This document shows positions 44,552 through 52,683 of a stretch of 52,802 bases of DNA, one piece after another; within the stretch, counting starts at the first letter, position 1, and every line of letters begins with the position of its first letter. The stretch is taken from positions 1 to 52,802 of the forward strand of contig CAOJUB010000012.1 in the NCBI GenBank assembly GCA_948443805.1. The letters are read 5' to 3'. The notes under the pieces are model-generated. The model was not told where the DNA came from. It did not search any database and saw only the letters and a program-made list of their open reading frames with translations. The DNA comes from an uncultured Clostridia bacterium. Its GTDB lineage: Bacteria > Bacillota > Clostridia > Oscillospirales > UBA644. A program made the translations under genes and the position numbers.

Positions 44552-44580
44552 AGCATAACACAAACCGCTTTTTTTGTCAA
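44552..44580 (-). promoter_or_regulatory. Promoter of the small membrane protein gene
   Basis: On the - strand TTGACA (44575-44580), a 17-bp spacer, and TATGCT (44552-44557). Confidence 0.82.
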
Positions 44581-44641
44581 GTCCGTCCCCGGAAAACAAT
44601 TGAAATTAACAGAATTTTCATACAATCACCGGCATACCCCC

Positions 44642-44670
44642 TTGACTTATTTTGACGATTTGTGTATAAT
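44642..44670 (+). promoter_or_regulatory. Sigma-A promoter of the dnaD-dnaI operon
   Basis: TTGACT (44642-44647), a 17-bp spacer, and a perfect TATAAT (44665-44670). Confidence 0.88.
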
Positions 44671-44843
44671 AAAATAAAAGTAACATTGACTTTATACCCC
44701 TTGCAAAGAAAGAAAAGGGCAGTGTCTTCCGGAGCCATTCCGGCACGGCAGCTTTTTCCTCGGCATGCGGGCTTTTTGTTTTTTTACCGTGTTTGATTTT
44801 AAATATGCAGCATCGCCGAAAACGGCGGGAATTGAGAGCTTTT
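44671..44843 (+). promoter_or_regulatory. Long 5' leader of the dnaD-dnaI operon
   Basis: About 170 nt between the promoter and the dnaD start. It contains a CCCTT/AAGGG stem, a CCGGA-GCCAT-TCCGG hairpin, two GC-rich CGGCA segments and a long T-run (TTTTTGTTTTTTT) ending before the gene. An attenuator is possible. No known RNA family was recognised. Confidence 0.4.
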
Positions 44844-45806
44844 ATGGAAAATACCGTTATATTTGAAGGAAACGAAACATTTCAGGTTCCCTGTGCGGTC
44901 GTAGACCATCATTTGCAGAAAGCGCCGGAAGGAGCGTTAAAATTACTGCTCTTTCTTCTCCGGAACGGAACCCGAGCGTTTCTGCTGGAAGACCTTAAAA
45001 CCGCGCTTGCCCTTTCGGAGGAAGAGATTGAAAAATATTTCTCCTTCTGGATCAAAGCCGGCGTGCTGTTCCGTGCCGGCGGGCGGTATTATCTGGAACG
45101 GCCGAAGGTTTCCACTTCGGACGTTATGCGGTATTCTGCCGACAGCGTCTCCCAACGGATGCAGAATGACGACGGCCTGAAATTCCTTTATGAAAAAGCA
45201 GAGGAAGTATTGAAAAAGCCTCTGACGGCCGAAGATTCCTCACTGATTCTTTCTCTTACCGACTGGATCGGCCTTCCGGCCGAAGCCGCCCTCCTTCTTA
45301 TTGAATATTACGGAAGCGAGGGAAAAAGTCTGCGCGCGATCCACAAAATCGCCGTTGAATGGATCGAAAAAGGAATTACTTCCTATGAACTTGCCGAACA
45401 GGAGATCGAGCAAGCGAATCTCCGCAAACAGGCGTCCGCCAAAATTGCAAAACTGCTCGGAATCAGCGGACGCGCCCTGACTGCCGCGGAAAAACGGCTT
45501 TTTGACAAATGGAAAGACCTTGATCTGTCACTGATTGCGGAAGCCTACGAACGCAGCGTGCAAAATACCGGAAAATACGCGTATAATTATATGGATAAAA
45601 TTCTTGACGCCTGGGTCGGCGCAGGATACCGCACCGCGGAAGACGTTGCGACCTCTGAAGAAAAGCCGAAAACCGCCGGAAAACAAAAAAACCGCCGGAA
45701 AACTGCAAAGAAAGTCACTATCGATAAAGACGCAGTATCGTCGATCGAATGGGAGATTCTCAGCCATGCAGGCAACGGATCTTCCGGTTCGCCGGACGCT
45801 TCATAA
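44844..45806 (+). CDS. DnaD domain protein (replication initiation)
   Basis: 320 residues, a DnaD/DnaB-type primosome protein that helps load the replicative helicase with DnaI. The N-terminal winged helix is about residues 1-110, and two DnaD-like C-terminal blocks follow, containing LTDWIGLPAEAALLLIEYY, ELAEQEIEQ and YAYNYMDKILDAWVGAGY. A Lys/Arg-rich tail (GKQKNRRKTAKKV) precedes the end. The ATG at 44844 has GAGAG at 7 nt; the longer frame from 44793 is not needed. Followed by the helicase loader, the usual pairing. Confidence 0.88.
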   Translation: MENTVIFEGNETFQVPCAVVDHHLQKAPEGALKLLLFLLRNGTRAFLLEDLKTALALSEEEIEKYFSFWIKAGVLFRAGGRYYLERPKVSTSDVMRYSADSVSQRMQNDDGLKFLYEKAEEVLKKPLTAEDSSLILSLTDWIGLPAEAALLLIEYYGSEGKSLRAIHKIAVEWIEKGITSYELAEQEIEQANLRKQASAKIAKLLGISGRALTAAEKRLFDKWKDLDLSLIAEAYERSVQNTGKYAYNYMDKILDAWVGAGYRTAEDVATSEEKPKTAGKQKNRRKTAKKVTIDKDAVSSIEWEILSHAGNGSSGSPDAS

Positions 45807-45879
45807 TGCCAGTATATGCTGACCAGAACAAAAAAGCGACAGAAAAGTAAGACCTTCAACCAGAAAGGAACTCTTCTTT

Positions 45880-46866
45880 ATGAGTCTGAGAAAAAAATGT
45901 ATCACAGCGGTGAATAAAACCTTTGAAAAAAGGCGGCAGCAAAATGCAGCAGAAGAAACCAGACGAAAAGAAGAGGTGCTGGCCAAAATTCCGCAGATGG
46001 CAGCGCTGGAACAGGAAATGGAAGCAAATATGTCTGCGTTTATGACCTTTGCCTTTGAAGAAAACGAAAAAGGGAACGAAAAAAAATTCCGCGCCTTCAA
46101 AGAAAAAGCCATGCTTCTGCAGGGACAGCGGATCGAGCTGCTTTACGAAGCGGGGTTTCCGACCGATTATCTGGAAAAGGTTTACACCTGCGCCGCATGC
46201 AAGGATACCGGCGCGCTGGACGAGGGGCTTTGCCGTTGTTACAAGAAGGAAATCTCTCTGGAATATCTGCGCCTTTCCGGACTGGAACGTATCTTGAAAA
46301 AGCAGTCTTTTTCCGATTTTGACTTGAATTATTATGCCAAGGAAGGCCGTCCTTCTCCCTACCAGAAAATGGAATACCTGAAAAAATACTGCGAACAATA
46401 TGTCGCCAATTTTGCCTCAGGCGGAAAGAATCTTCTCTTCTACGGAAACCCGGGGTGCGGAAAATCCTTTTTATCGGCAGCCATCGGAAAAGCGCTGATT
46501 GAAGAAGGCTATTTCGTCCTGTACTCTCCGGTTCAGGAAATCGTTACGGCTTTTGAAGCCGAACGGTTCGGCAAGGGCGGCGATCATATCACCACGGCCG
46601 ATTACACCGACTGCGACCTGCTTATTTTAGATGATTTAGGCACCGAATTTCAGACCTCTTTTTCCGACACGACGCTGTATAATCTGATCAACGCCCGCCT
46701 GAACCGCGGCAAACCGTTTATCATCTCTACCAATCTGAATCTGGAAGAAATTGAAGAAGCCTATCATGAACGGCTGGTTTCCCGGATGATTTATGAATCG
46801 GACGCCTTTGGTTTTCCGGATGTGGATATCCGGCTAGCAAAAAAAAAGGCAAAAAGCCAACAATAA
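45880..46866 (+). CDS. dnaI: DnaI/DnaC-type helicase loader ATPase
   Basis: Delivers the replicative helicase to the origin with DnaD-type proteins. 328 residues: a helical N-terminal part (1-100), a zinc finger (CAACKDTG with CRC), then an AAA+ domain with Walker A FYGNPGCGKSFL, Walker B LLILDDLG, sensor STNLNLEEIEEAY and the arginine SRMIYES. The 73-bp gap to dnaD has no terminator. The next gene begins 27 bp later, so the transcript continues into the DUF4091 gene. Confidence 0.93.
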   Translation: MSLRKKCITAVNKTFEKRRQQNAAEETRRKEEVLAKIPQMAALEQEMEANMSAFMTFAFEENEKGNEKKFRAFKEKAMLLQGQRIELLYEAGFPTDYLEKVYTCAACKDTGALDEGLCRCYKKEISLEYLRLSGLERILKKQSFSDFDLNYYAKEGRPSPYQKMEYLKKYCEQYVANFASGGKNLLFYGNPGCGKSFLSAAIGKALIEEGYFVLYSPVQEIVTAFEAERFGKGGDHITTADYTDCDLLILDDLGTEFQTSFSDTTLYNLINARLNRGKPFIISTNLNLEEIEEAYHERLVSRMIYESDAFGFPDVDIRLAKKKAKSQQ

Positions 46867-46893
46867 AACGTTTTTCCGAAAGGAAGCAGAACC

Positions 46894-48546
46894 GTGACTC
46901 TTGAAATAAAAACAATCTCATCCCTGCATAAAGTTTACCATGACCAAGCGCCCAACGGCGGCGAACAAACTGGGGCAACCATGCTCCAAAACGAAATCTA
47001 TTCATATCAGATCGCCGTATGCAGCCATGCGGAATCCGACGACGGGCTGAACGGCGGCCGGCTAAACGCACAGGTTTTTCTTTCTTCACCGGCGGCAGAC
47101 AGCGTCACCCTGCGGCGGGTCGGGCATGTGCCCTCTCAGCTGCCCGCCTACAAAGACTGTGATGAAAATGTAGAAAGAACCAGAGCCGGGCTTTTTCCCG
47201 ATCCGCTTTTTGAACTGGACGGCAGCGGCCTTTACGGAGCGGAAGAACAATGGCACGCCCTTTGGATCACCATCGATTCCAACAGGCTGGCTCCCGGGGT
47301 TTATCCGATCGAAATCACCATAGAAAACGGAATCGGCGACGGAAAAAAAAGCCAGACCTCGCATTTTGAAATCACTGTTCTGCCTGCGCAGCCGGAAAAG
47401 CAACAGCTGATTTACACCAACTGGTTTCATGCCGACTGCCTGTATACCCACTACGGCGTTGCTCCGTTTTCCGAAGAACATTGGCGGATTATCGGTAATT
47501 TTATGAAATGCGCGGCTTCGCGGGGAATGAACATGATCCTTACGCCGCTTTTCACACCGCCGCTGGACACCGCCGTCGGCGGAGAGCGCCCGGATATTCA
47601 GCTGATCGGCGTGGAGAAAACAGAAGACGGATACCGGTTTGATTTTTCGCTTCTTGCACGGTGGATTACCCTTGCCCAAGCCTCCGGCATCTCTTATTTT
47701 GAAATGTCGCACCTCTTTACGCAGTGGGGCGCCGGCCACGCGCCGAAAATCATCGTCGGCGGAGAAAAATATTTCGGCTGGCAGACCGATGCGGCTTCGG
47801 AAGAATACCGGGACTTTCTGCGGCAGTTTCTGACCGGACTCGACCGATTCCTGACGGAAAACGGGCTCTGCAAAAACGTATACTTCCATATTTCGGACGA
47901 ACCGGCTTTAGAACACCTGGAAGCGTATTCCAAAGCCAGCGGAATCGTCCGCGAAATTCTCGGAGACAAATATCCGATCATTGACGCGCTTTCCAATTAC
48001 GATTTTTATCAGACAGGGCTCGTCACAACGCCGGTTCCCTCCACCGATCATTTTCAGACTTTTTACGACAATGGCGTAAAAGGCGATCTGTGGACCTATT
48101 ACTGCTGCGGACAGTATAAAAAAGTGGCGAACCGATTTTTTTCCATGCCCTCCGCAAGAAACCGGATTCTCGGCGTACAGCTTTATAAATATAATATCAA
48201 GGGATTTTTACAGTGGGGGTACAATTTCTGGTATTCCCAGTTCTCCCTTTCGGAAATCGATCCCTACCTAACGACCGATTCCGGCGGGGCGTTCCCCTCA
48301 GGAGATCCCTTCACCGTCTATCCTGGGAAAGGAGGAAGTGCAATCGCCTCGCTGCGGACCGAAATTTTTTACGAGGCTATTCAGGATATGAACGCGCTCA
48401 ACGCGCTGGAGAAAAAAATTGGCAGAGAAAAAACGCTGGCAGTACTCGAAGCCGGCATCCCCCCGGTCACGATGGAAGAATATCCAACGGATCCGGCGTG
48501 GATCATAAAGAAACGAGAAGAAATAAACCGCCTTCTGGCGGAATAA
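46894..48546 (+). CDS. DUF4091 domain protein (putative glycoside hydrolase-like)
   Basis: 550 residues beginning with GTG (AAAGGAAG upstream). The N-terminal beta domain (about 1-165) is followed by a TIM-barrel-like part: YTNWFHADCLYTHYGV, SRGMNMILTPLFTPP, SHLFTQWGAGHAPKI, FHISDEPALEHL and DLWTYYCCGQYKK, a set I recognise from DUF4091 proteins. The Asp-Glu pair in HISDEP is the candidate catalytic acid pair of a retaining glycosidase fold, an inference. No signal peptide, so a cytoplasmic sugar-related role is likely. Next gene is a YhcH-family protein. Confidence 0.85.
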   Translation: MTLEIKTISSLHKVYHDQAPNGGEQTGATMLQNEIYSYQIAVCSHAESDDGLNGGRLNAQVFLSSPAADSVTLRRVGHVPSQLPAYKDCDENVERTRAGLFPDPLFELDGSGLYGAEEQWHALWITIDSNRLAPGVYPIEITIENGIGDGKKSQTSHFEITVLPAQPEKQQLIYTNWFHADCLYTHYGVAPFSEEHWRIIGNFMKCAASRGMNMILTPLFTPPLDTAVGGERPDIQLIGVEKTEDGYRFDFSLLARWITLAQASGISYFEMSHLFTQWGAGHAPKIIVGGEKYFGWQTDAASEEYRDFLRQFLTGLDRFLTENGLCKNVYFHISDEPALEHLEAYSKASGIVREILGDKYPIIDALSNYDFYQTGLVTTPVPSTDHFQTFYDNGVKGDLWTYYCCGQYKKVANRFFSMPSARNRILGVQLYKYNIKGFLQWGYNFWYSQFSLSEIDPYLTTDSGGAFPSGDPFTVYPGKGGSAIASLRTEIFYEAIQDMNALNALEKKIGREKTLAVLEAGIPPVTMEEYPTDPAWIIKKREEINRLLAE

Positions 48547-48593
48547 TATGTACCGTCGCCATATAGGCGCGGACAGGAATATAGGTACAGACA

Positions 48594-49061
48594 ATGATTT
48601 TTGACAGACTTGACAATATTGACCGCTATCTCGGGATCAGCGAAGCGTTTGACAGGGCGATTTCACTGATTAAAACCACCGATTTCACTAAAGCGTCCGA
48701 GGGAAAAACCGAGGTTTCCGATGACGTTTATTTCACCAAGGCATCCATTACCACCTCGGACATCACCGATTCATTTTTTGAAGTACATAAAAAATACGCC
48801 GATATTTTCATTCCGCTTACCGGAAGAGAAATCGTTAAAATTTCTTCGCCCGAAGGGATGAACCGGTTGGCCGAATATCAGGAAGAAGCGGATTATTACG
48901 CCGTCGGCGGAAAAACCGAACTTTCCCTTGAAAATACGCCCAAGACCTTCTGCGTCTGTTTTCCGGAGGAAGCGCATAATTCTGCGGGAAACGTGAACGG
49001 AGAAACGATTACATTTGAAAAAATCGTGGTTAAAGTCCGTATGCAGGAGGGAACCGTATGA
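48594..49061 (+). CDS. YhcH/YjgK/YiaL family protein (DUF386)
   Basis: 155 residues of a cupin-like fold. The family is linked to sugar metabolism, for example near sialic acid and beta-galactoside genes; reaction unclear. Visible: FEVHKKYADIFIPLTG with the metal His, DYYAVGG, and the C-terminal FPEEAHNSAG with a second His. An AGGTAC ribosome site is weak, and translation is possibly coupled to the upstream gene. It overlaps degV by 4 nt. Together with DUF4091 this suggests a small sugar-related unit. Confidence 0.88.
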   Translation: MIFDRLDNIDRYLGISEAFDRAISLIKTTDFTKASEGKTEVSDDVYFTKASITTSDITDSFFEVHKKYADIFIPLTGREIVKISSPEGMNRLAEYQEEADYYAVGGKTELSLENTPKTFCVCFPEEAHNSAGNVNGETITFEKIVVKVRMQEGTV

Positions 49062-49927
49062 AAAAAATAGCCGTATGCACCGACTCTAACAGCGGTTTCT
49101 CGCCGGAAGAGGCGAAAGCGGCGGGCGTCTATGTGCTTCCCATGCCCTTTTATATCAACAATGAATTGTATTTTCAGGATATCGACCTGACAATTGACGA
49201 TTTTTACCAGCGTCTCAGCGACAATGAGGATATCAAGACCTCCATGCCTCTGACCGGCGATCTTCTGGCCTTCTGGGATAAAATTCTGGAAGAATATGAA
49301 GAACTGGTCTATATTCCCATGTCCTCCGGCTTATCCTCCTCCTGCGCGGCGGCGGAAAGTTTCGCGCCGGAATACGGAGGAAGAGTCCACGTCGTGGATA
49401 ACCGCAGAATTTCCGCCAGTCTGAAACAATCGGTGTTCGACGCACTTGATCTCGCACAGCAGGGCAAAACCGGCGAAGAAATCAAAGCTGAACTGGAAGC
49501 CGCTGCTTCCGACGGGATGATCTATATCACCATGGATTCGCTGCACTATTTGAAAAAAGGCGGAAGGCTCACTCCGGCCGTCGCGGCAATCGGCACGCTG
49601 CTGAACATCAAACCGGTTCTGTTAATCGACGGCGCAAAACTCGACGTCTATAAAAAAGTACGGGGAAAAGCTGCGGCAAAAGACGTGATGATCCAGGCCG
49701 TAAAAGATACCATCGCAACCAAATTCAAAGGCCTGTCCCCGGAAAAAGATTTGCTGCTCTACGGCGTTTATTCGCAGTATAACGAAGAAGCAAAAGAATG
49801 GAACGCCCGGCTCCAGCAGGAATTTCCGGGAATCCCCTTTGCCCATGAGCCCCTTTCTCTGAGCATCGCCTGCCATATCGGCCCAGGTGCGGTAGCGGTC
49901 GTTGTTCTGAAGCGGTTCGGCCGCTGA
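49058..49927 (+). CDS. DegV family fatty acid-binding protein (second)
   Basis: 289 residues, the same family as the gene at 39077 but divergent. Visible: VCTDSNSGFSPEEA, the Ser-loop SSGLSSSCAAAESF, TMDSLHYLKKGGRLTPAV and CHIGPGAVAVVV. It overlaps the YhcH-family gene (GTATGA), so coupled translation is expected. Last gene of the dnaD operon before a strong terminator. Likely binds fatty acid. Confidence 0.93.
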   Translation: MKKIAVCTDSNSGFSPEEAKAAGVYVLPMPFYINNELYFQDIDLTIDDFYQRLSDNEDIKTSMPLTGDLLAFWDKILEEYEELVYIPMSSGLSSSCAAAESFAPEYGGRVHVVDNRRISASLKQSVFDALDLAQQGKTGEEIKAELEAAASDGMIYITMDSLHYLKKGGRLTPAVAAIGTLLNIKPVLLIDGAKLDVYKKVRGKAAAKDVMIQAVKDTIATKFKGLSPEKDLLLYGVYSQYNEEAKEWNARLQQEFPGIPFAHEPLSLSIACHIGPGAVAVVVLKRFGR

Positions 49928-49949
49928 AACAGGCTGTAGAGAGCCTTAC

Positions 49950-49988
49950 GCCCGCCGGAAAGAAATGATTCTCGGCGGGCCATTTTTA
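49950..49988 (+). terminator. Terminator at the end of the dnaD-degV operon
   Basis: GCCCGCCG pairs with CGGCGGGC around a 15-nt loop, followed by CATTTTTAT. Confidence 0.85.
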
Positions 49989-50056
49989 TAAACGGTTCAG
50001 CAGTCAGCGAAGAAAAACATTCACCAAACCCCGATCTAAAAAAAGGAGGCAGGAAG

Positions 50057-50404
50057 ATGCCGTTTACCGAAATCTGTATCTATCAGGTCAAACCCCAGAA
50101 AACGGAAGAGTTCGAAAAAATCATGCAGGAAGCAAAAAACTTTTTAGAAAAACAAGAAGGAATGCTTCTGCTCCGCCTGATAAAAAGAGGGCACCGTATC
50201 GACATGGCGCAAATAAAAGAAGGACTTCCCCCACTGGAAATCACCCGTATCGTAAAAAGCGTTAAATATGTGCTTTATTGGGAATTTGATACAAAAGAAA
50301 ATTACGGAACAGCGCAAAAAAACCTATATAACAGTTATTGGAAAGCCATCGAAAAATGCCTGATCGCGCCCCACGACAAGTATTTAGGAGAACGGTTATG
50401 GTAA
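50057..50404 (+). CDS. Small ABM/Dabb-like dimeric alpha-beta barrel protein
   Basis: 115 residues with the ferredoxin-like pattern of antibiotic biosynthesis monooxygenase or stress-responsive Dabb proteins: PFTEICIYQVKPQKTEEF at the start, then a helix and VKYVLYWEFDTKENYG. AAAAGGAGG is well placed. The substrate cannot be told. Stands alone between a terminator and a tRNA region. Confidence 0.75.
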   Translation: MPFTEICIYQVKPQKTEEFEKIMQEAKNFLEKQEGMLLLRLIKRGHRIDMAQIKEGLPPLEITRIVKSVKYVLYWEFDTKENYGTAQKNLYNSYWKAIEKCLIAPHDKYLGERLW

Positions 50405-50616
50405 GAACCCACGCAATAAAAACGAGAGAATATATTTAGGCGATGAACCCGGTTTTGCTTTTCCGTTCAGAAAAAAACCTTCGGAAAGATACGGAAAAAC
50501 GAACCGCGCCTTGTTCCCAGCGCCCTTTTTATAGGCACAGATTTTCTCTTGTTTGCCTTGTCTTCAGCTGTGTCTCCGGAAAAAACATAATTTTTTGTAA
50601 CATACCATATTGGGTC
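50405..50616. other. Noncoding stretch before the tRNA-Ala promoter
   Basis: 212 bp with no credible gene and no clear terminator after the ABM-like gene. Nothing recognised. Confidence 0.6.
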
Positions 50617-50645
50617 TTGACTTTTTTCTGTTTTCATGGTAGAAT
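50617..50645 (+). promoter_or_regulatory. Sigma-A promoter of the tRNA-Ala/tRNA-Trp cluster
   Basis: TTGACT (50617-50622), a 17-bp spacer, and TAGAAT (50640-50645). Confidence 0.82.
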
Positions 50646-50653
50646 AAAGAACA
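50633..50653 (+). repeat. Direct repeat copy 1 containing the tRNA promoter -10 box
   Basis: TTCATGGTAGAATAAAGAACA, 19 of 21 identical to the copy at 50735. It carries the TAGAAT -10 box. The 80 bp between the copies hold a TTCGGCT/AGCCGAA hairpin and GCGC-GTT-GCGC. Confidence 0.8.
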
Positions 50654-50734
50654 GCAAGCTGCTCTTAGGAAAAACATCTTTCGGCTATCCAGCCGAACAG
50701 CGCGTTGCGCCGCCGGTGTTTTTCTGGTGCGAAA

Positions 50735-50755
50735 TTCATAGTAGAATAAAGAGCA
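50735..50755 (+). repeat. Direct repeat copy 2
   Basis: TTCATAGTAGAATAAAGAGCA. It also contains TAGAAT, about 55 bp before tRNA-Ala, and might be a second start site, although a -35 box is poor here. Confidence 0.75.
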
Positions 50756-50801
50756 CAAACCGCAGAAATGTTCCTGAAAAAGGCATTATGCAACCAGATT
50801 C

Positions 50802-50877
50802 GGGGTATTAGCGCAGTTGGGAGCGCACAACACTGGCAGTGTTGGGGTCAGGGGTTCAAGTCCCCTATACTCCACCA
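50802..50877 (+). tRNA. tRNA-Ala, anticodon GGC
   Basis: 76-nt tRNA with encoded CCA. The acceptor GGGGTAT pairs with ATACTCC, giving the G3-U70 pair that identifies alanine tRNA. The anticodon stem is CAACA/TGTTG around CTGGCAG (GGC). Confidence 0.96.
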
Positions 50878-50944
50878 GAACCGTCTGCGAAAAGGAACTT
50901 TCCTTTTCGCAGCGGAATGATCCAAACAACCGAATACAAAATAT

Positions 50945-51020
50945 AGGGGTATAGCTCAGCCGGTAGAGCAGCGGTCTCCAAAACCGCGTGTCGAGGGTTC
51001 GATTCCTTCTGCCCCTGCCA
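50945..51020 (+). tRNA. tRNA-Trp, anticodon CCA
   Basis: 76-nt tRNA with encoded CCA. Acceptor AGGGGTA pairs with TGCCCCT, D arm GCTC...GAGC, anticodon stem GCGGT/ACCGC around CTCCAAA (CCA), T loop TTCGATT. Its 3' end lies at the border of the AT-rich region. Confidence 0.97.
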
Positions 51021-51021
51021 A

Positions 51022-51073
51022 AGCAAAAGCCCCCTGAAATCCGCATATTACGGTATTCCAGGGGGCTTTTGCT
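51022..51073 (+). terminator. Strong terminator after the tRNA cluster
   Basis: AGCAAAAGCCCCCTG pairs perfectly with CAGGGGGCTTTTGCT (15 bp). The loop holds a further small stem. Confidence 0.85.
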
Positions 51074-51137
51074 ATAGATAAAAATAAAAGTGGCACTTTC
51101 GATTTTTTCATAATTGTTACGATTTTTTAAGATTGAT

Positions 51138-51160
51138 AGTAGTCAAAAGAGTAGTCAAAA
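51138..51160. repeat. Tandem AGTAGTCAAAA repeats, possible recombination site
   Basis: AGTAGTCAAAA occurs at 51138-51148 and 51150-51160, one base apart. The position just after a tRNA and before AT-rich accessory genes suggests an integrase arm or core site. No integrase is within the window. Confidence 0.5.
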
Positions 51161-51190
51161 AAAGAACTCTTCTAAAGAATAACTTAATGC

Positions 51191-51219
51191 TTGACATTAT
51201 AAAAATTATATAATATAAT
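51191..51219 (+). promoter_or_regulatory. Promoter of the Panacea-membrane protein pair
   Basis: Perfect TTGACA (51191-51196), a 17-bp AT-rich spacer, and TATAAT (51214-51219). Confidence 0.9.
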
Positions 51220-51247
51220 AATAGTAGTAAAGAAAGAGGTGAGCTGT

Positions 51248-51679
51248 ATGTATTCGGCATTAGACATAGCAAAATATATTATTGATTATTCTTACGACCG
51301 AAATAATTCTGTCAGCAATTTAAGATTACAGAAAATTTTATATTTTGTACAGGCCGAATTTCTTGTAGCTACCGGGCATCCATGTTTCGAAGAAACAATT
51401 CAGGCATGGGAATACGGTCCCGTCGTACCAGAAGTCTACCGCGAATATAAAATATTTGGGTCTTCCTCTATTTTTTCTGAAGGAAGGGGAGACAAATTTT
51501 ATTTTATCCGCAATGCAGACAAAGAAATGATTGAAGATGTCGTGCAAACTTGTGAGGGATACTCTACTGTAGAACTTGTAGATCTTACACATAAGCAAGA
51601 TCCCTGGCTTAATGTTCACACAAAACCTTGTAAGGATATAACAAATGATTCTATAAAAAAATTTTTTACTGAAGAATAA
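51248..51679 (+). CDS. Panacea (DUF4065/SocA-like) antitoxin-type protein
   Basis: 143 residues matching the Panacea domain: SALDIAKYIIDYS, NLRLQKILYFVQAEFL, ATGHPCFEETIQAWEYGPVV and EVYREYKIFGS are the family blocks. Panacea proteins are known as antitoxins that neutralise many unrelated toxins and as the ClpXP adaptor SocA. The ATG at 51248 has GAGGTG upstream; a GTG at 51239 would add three residues. It starts 29 bp after a perfect promoter and stops 3 bp before a membrane protein gene, an antitoxin-first toxin-antitoxin layout. Codons and bases are clearly AT-richer than in the rest of the window. Confidence 0.9.
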   Translation: MYSALDIAKYIIDYSYDRNNSVSNLRLQKILYFVQAEFLVATGHPCFEETIQAWEYGPVVPEVYREYKIFGSSSIFSEGRGDKFYFIRNADKEMIEDVVQTCEGYSTVELVDLTHKQDPWLNVHTKPCKDITNDSIKKFFTEE

Positions 51680-51682
51680 GTT

Positions 51683-52612
51683 ATGAAAGCAGATATAAAC
51701 AAACAAAACAAACAAACCCAAAAGGCAAAAGAGAAAAGAACATTAGATTCCCTCAGTCCTATGGAAAGAGGGATGAAAGATCTTTTAAAAGAAGTTTTTA
51801 AACCGAACAAAGAATTTGATGAAAAAAAATTCTTTCAAATAGTAACGGATTATGTAAATAATTATGACCGTCTTTTATATTCCGAACTATCTTCCCGATG
51901 TTTTAATTTAAATCCGGCTCAGATAGAAAGTATTCAGATGAATATCTCATCTGCCGTAGAATATGCTTATAGCAGCAAAATTCAAGATGACGGAAAGAAA
52001 GAATTAGTTCAAAGAACGAAACGAAGTATTTTAAAGCTATACGATCATTTCAACCTGGCAACAGCACAAAGAGAATTAGCTAGGACAGACGATTCTATCG
52101 TAAACATAGTAGATAAAAAAGTTTCGCCATTCAAAGAAGAATTAATGAAAGATATGTCGTCGCAGCTTATTACTTTAGTCGGAATTTTTACCGCTATCGC
52201 TTTTGTTGTATTCGGAGGAATCACATCTTTATCAAGCGTTTTTTCATCAATCAACAATACGCCGGTTTCTAAAATTATAATGTTGGCTCTTTTGTGGGGA
52301 ATTTCAATTTCAAATTGTATTTATGTTCTTCTCTATTGTATTGGAATCCTTACCAAAAACAAATCTTCTATCCTATTTGGCGAAGGAAAAATTCCTTTAT
52401 GGTCAAACCTTATCTTGATTACCTTATTTCTATTAAGCGCATGGTTTTATTATATAAGCAGCAGGAATATAGATCAATGGTTTGTTCAATTCCGTGAAAA
52501 CTATCAAATATTTATCTCGATATTCGGATTTATTTTCATTCTTGGATTGTCTTTTCTCGCTGGATTTTTTATCAGAAAAAGAACAAAGAAAAAGACCTCT
52601 ACTCGCGATTAA
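51683..52612 (+). CDS. Four-helix membrane protein, candidate toxin paired with Panacea
   Basis: 309 residues, no family recognised. The first 160 residues are soluble, charged and mostly helical, with a Lys-rich start (KQNKQTQKAKEK). Four membrane helices follow at about 162-184, 198-222, 241-260 and 275-297, and the protein ends in a basic tail (RKRTKKKTSTRD). It begins 3 bp after the Panacea stop with no separate promoter, so the two are co-transcribed. By analogy with membrane-targeting toxins paired with Panacea antitoxins, it may disrupt the membrane when unneutralised; this is an inference. It shares the AT-rich composition of its partner. Confidence 0.82.
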   Translation: MKADINKQNKQTQKAKEKRTLDSLSPMERGMKDLLKEVFKPNKEFDEKKFFQIVTDYVNNYDRLLYSELSSRCFNLNPAQIESIQMNISSAVEYAYSSKIQDDGKKELVQRTKRSILKLYDHFNLATAQRELARTDDSIVNIVDKKVSPFKEELMKDMSSQLITLVGIFTAIAFVVFGGITSLSSVFSSINNTPVSKIIMLALLWGISISNCIYVLLYCIGILTKNKSSILFGEGKIPLWSNLILITLFLLSAWFYYISSRNIDQWFVQFRENYQIFISIFGFIFILGLSFLAGFFIRKRTKKKTSTRD

Positions 52613-52632
52613 TTTCGCGAATAGAGGTCTTT
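52591..52632. terminator. Long bidirectional terminator after the membrane protein gene
   Basis: AAAGACCTCTA pairs with TAGAGGTCTTT and an inner TCGCGA pairs with TCGCGA, about 17 bp in all with one mismatch. A T-run (TTTCTTTTT) follows on +. The stop codon of the membrane protein lies in the loop. Confidence 0.85.
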
Positions 52633-52683
52633 CTTTTTCAGGAAAATATTTTTAACGATCCGTTATATGTAATTTCTGTCCCA

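Noticed and set aside
50443-50811. 122-codon frame on + before tRNA-Ala
   Set aside because: It runs through the tRNA promoter, direct repeats and hairpins into the tRNA; no ribosome binding site.
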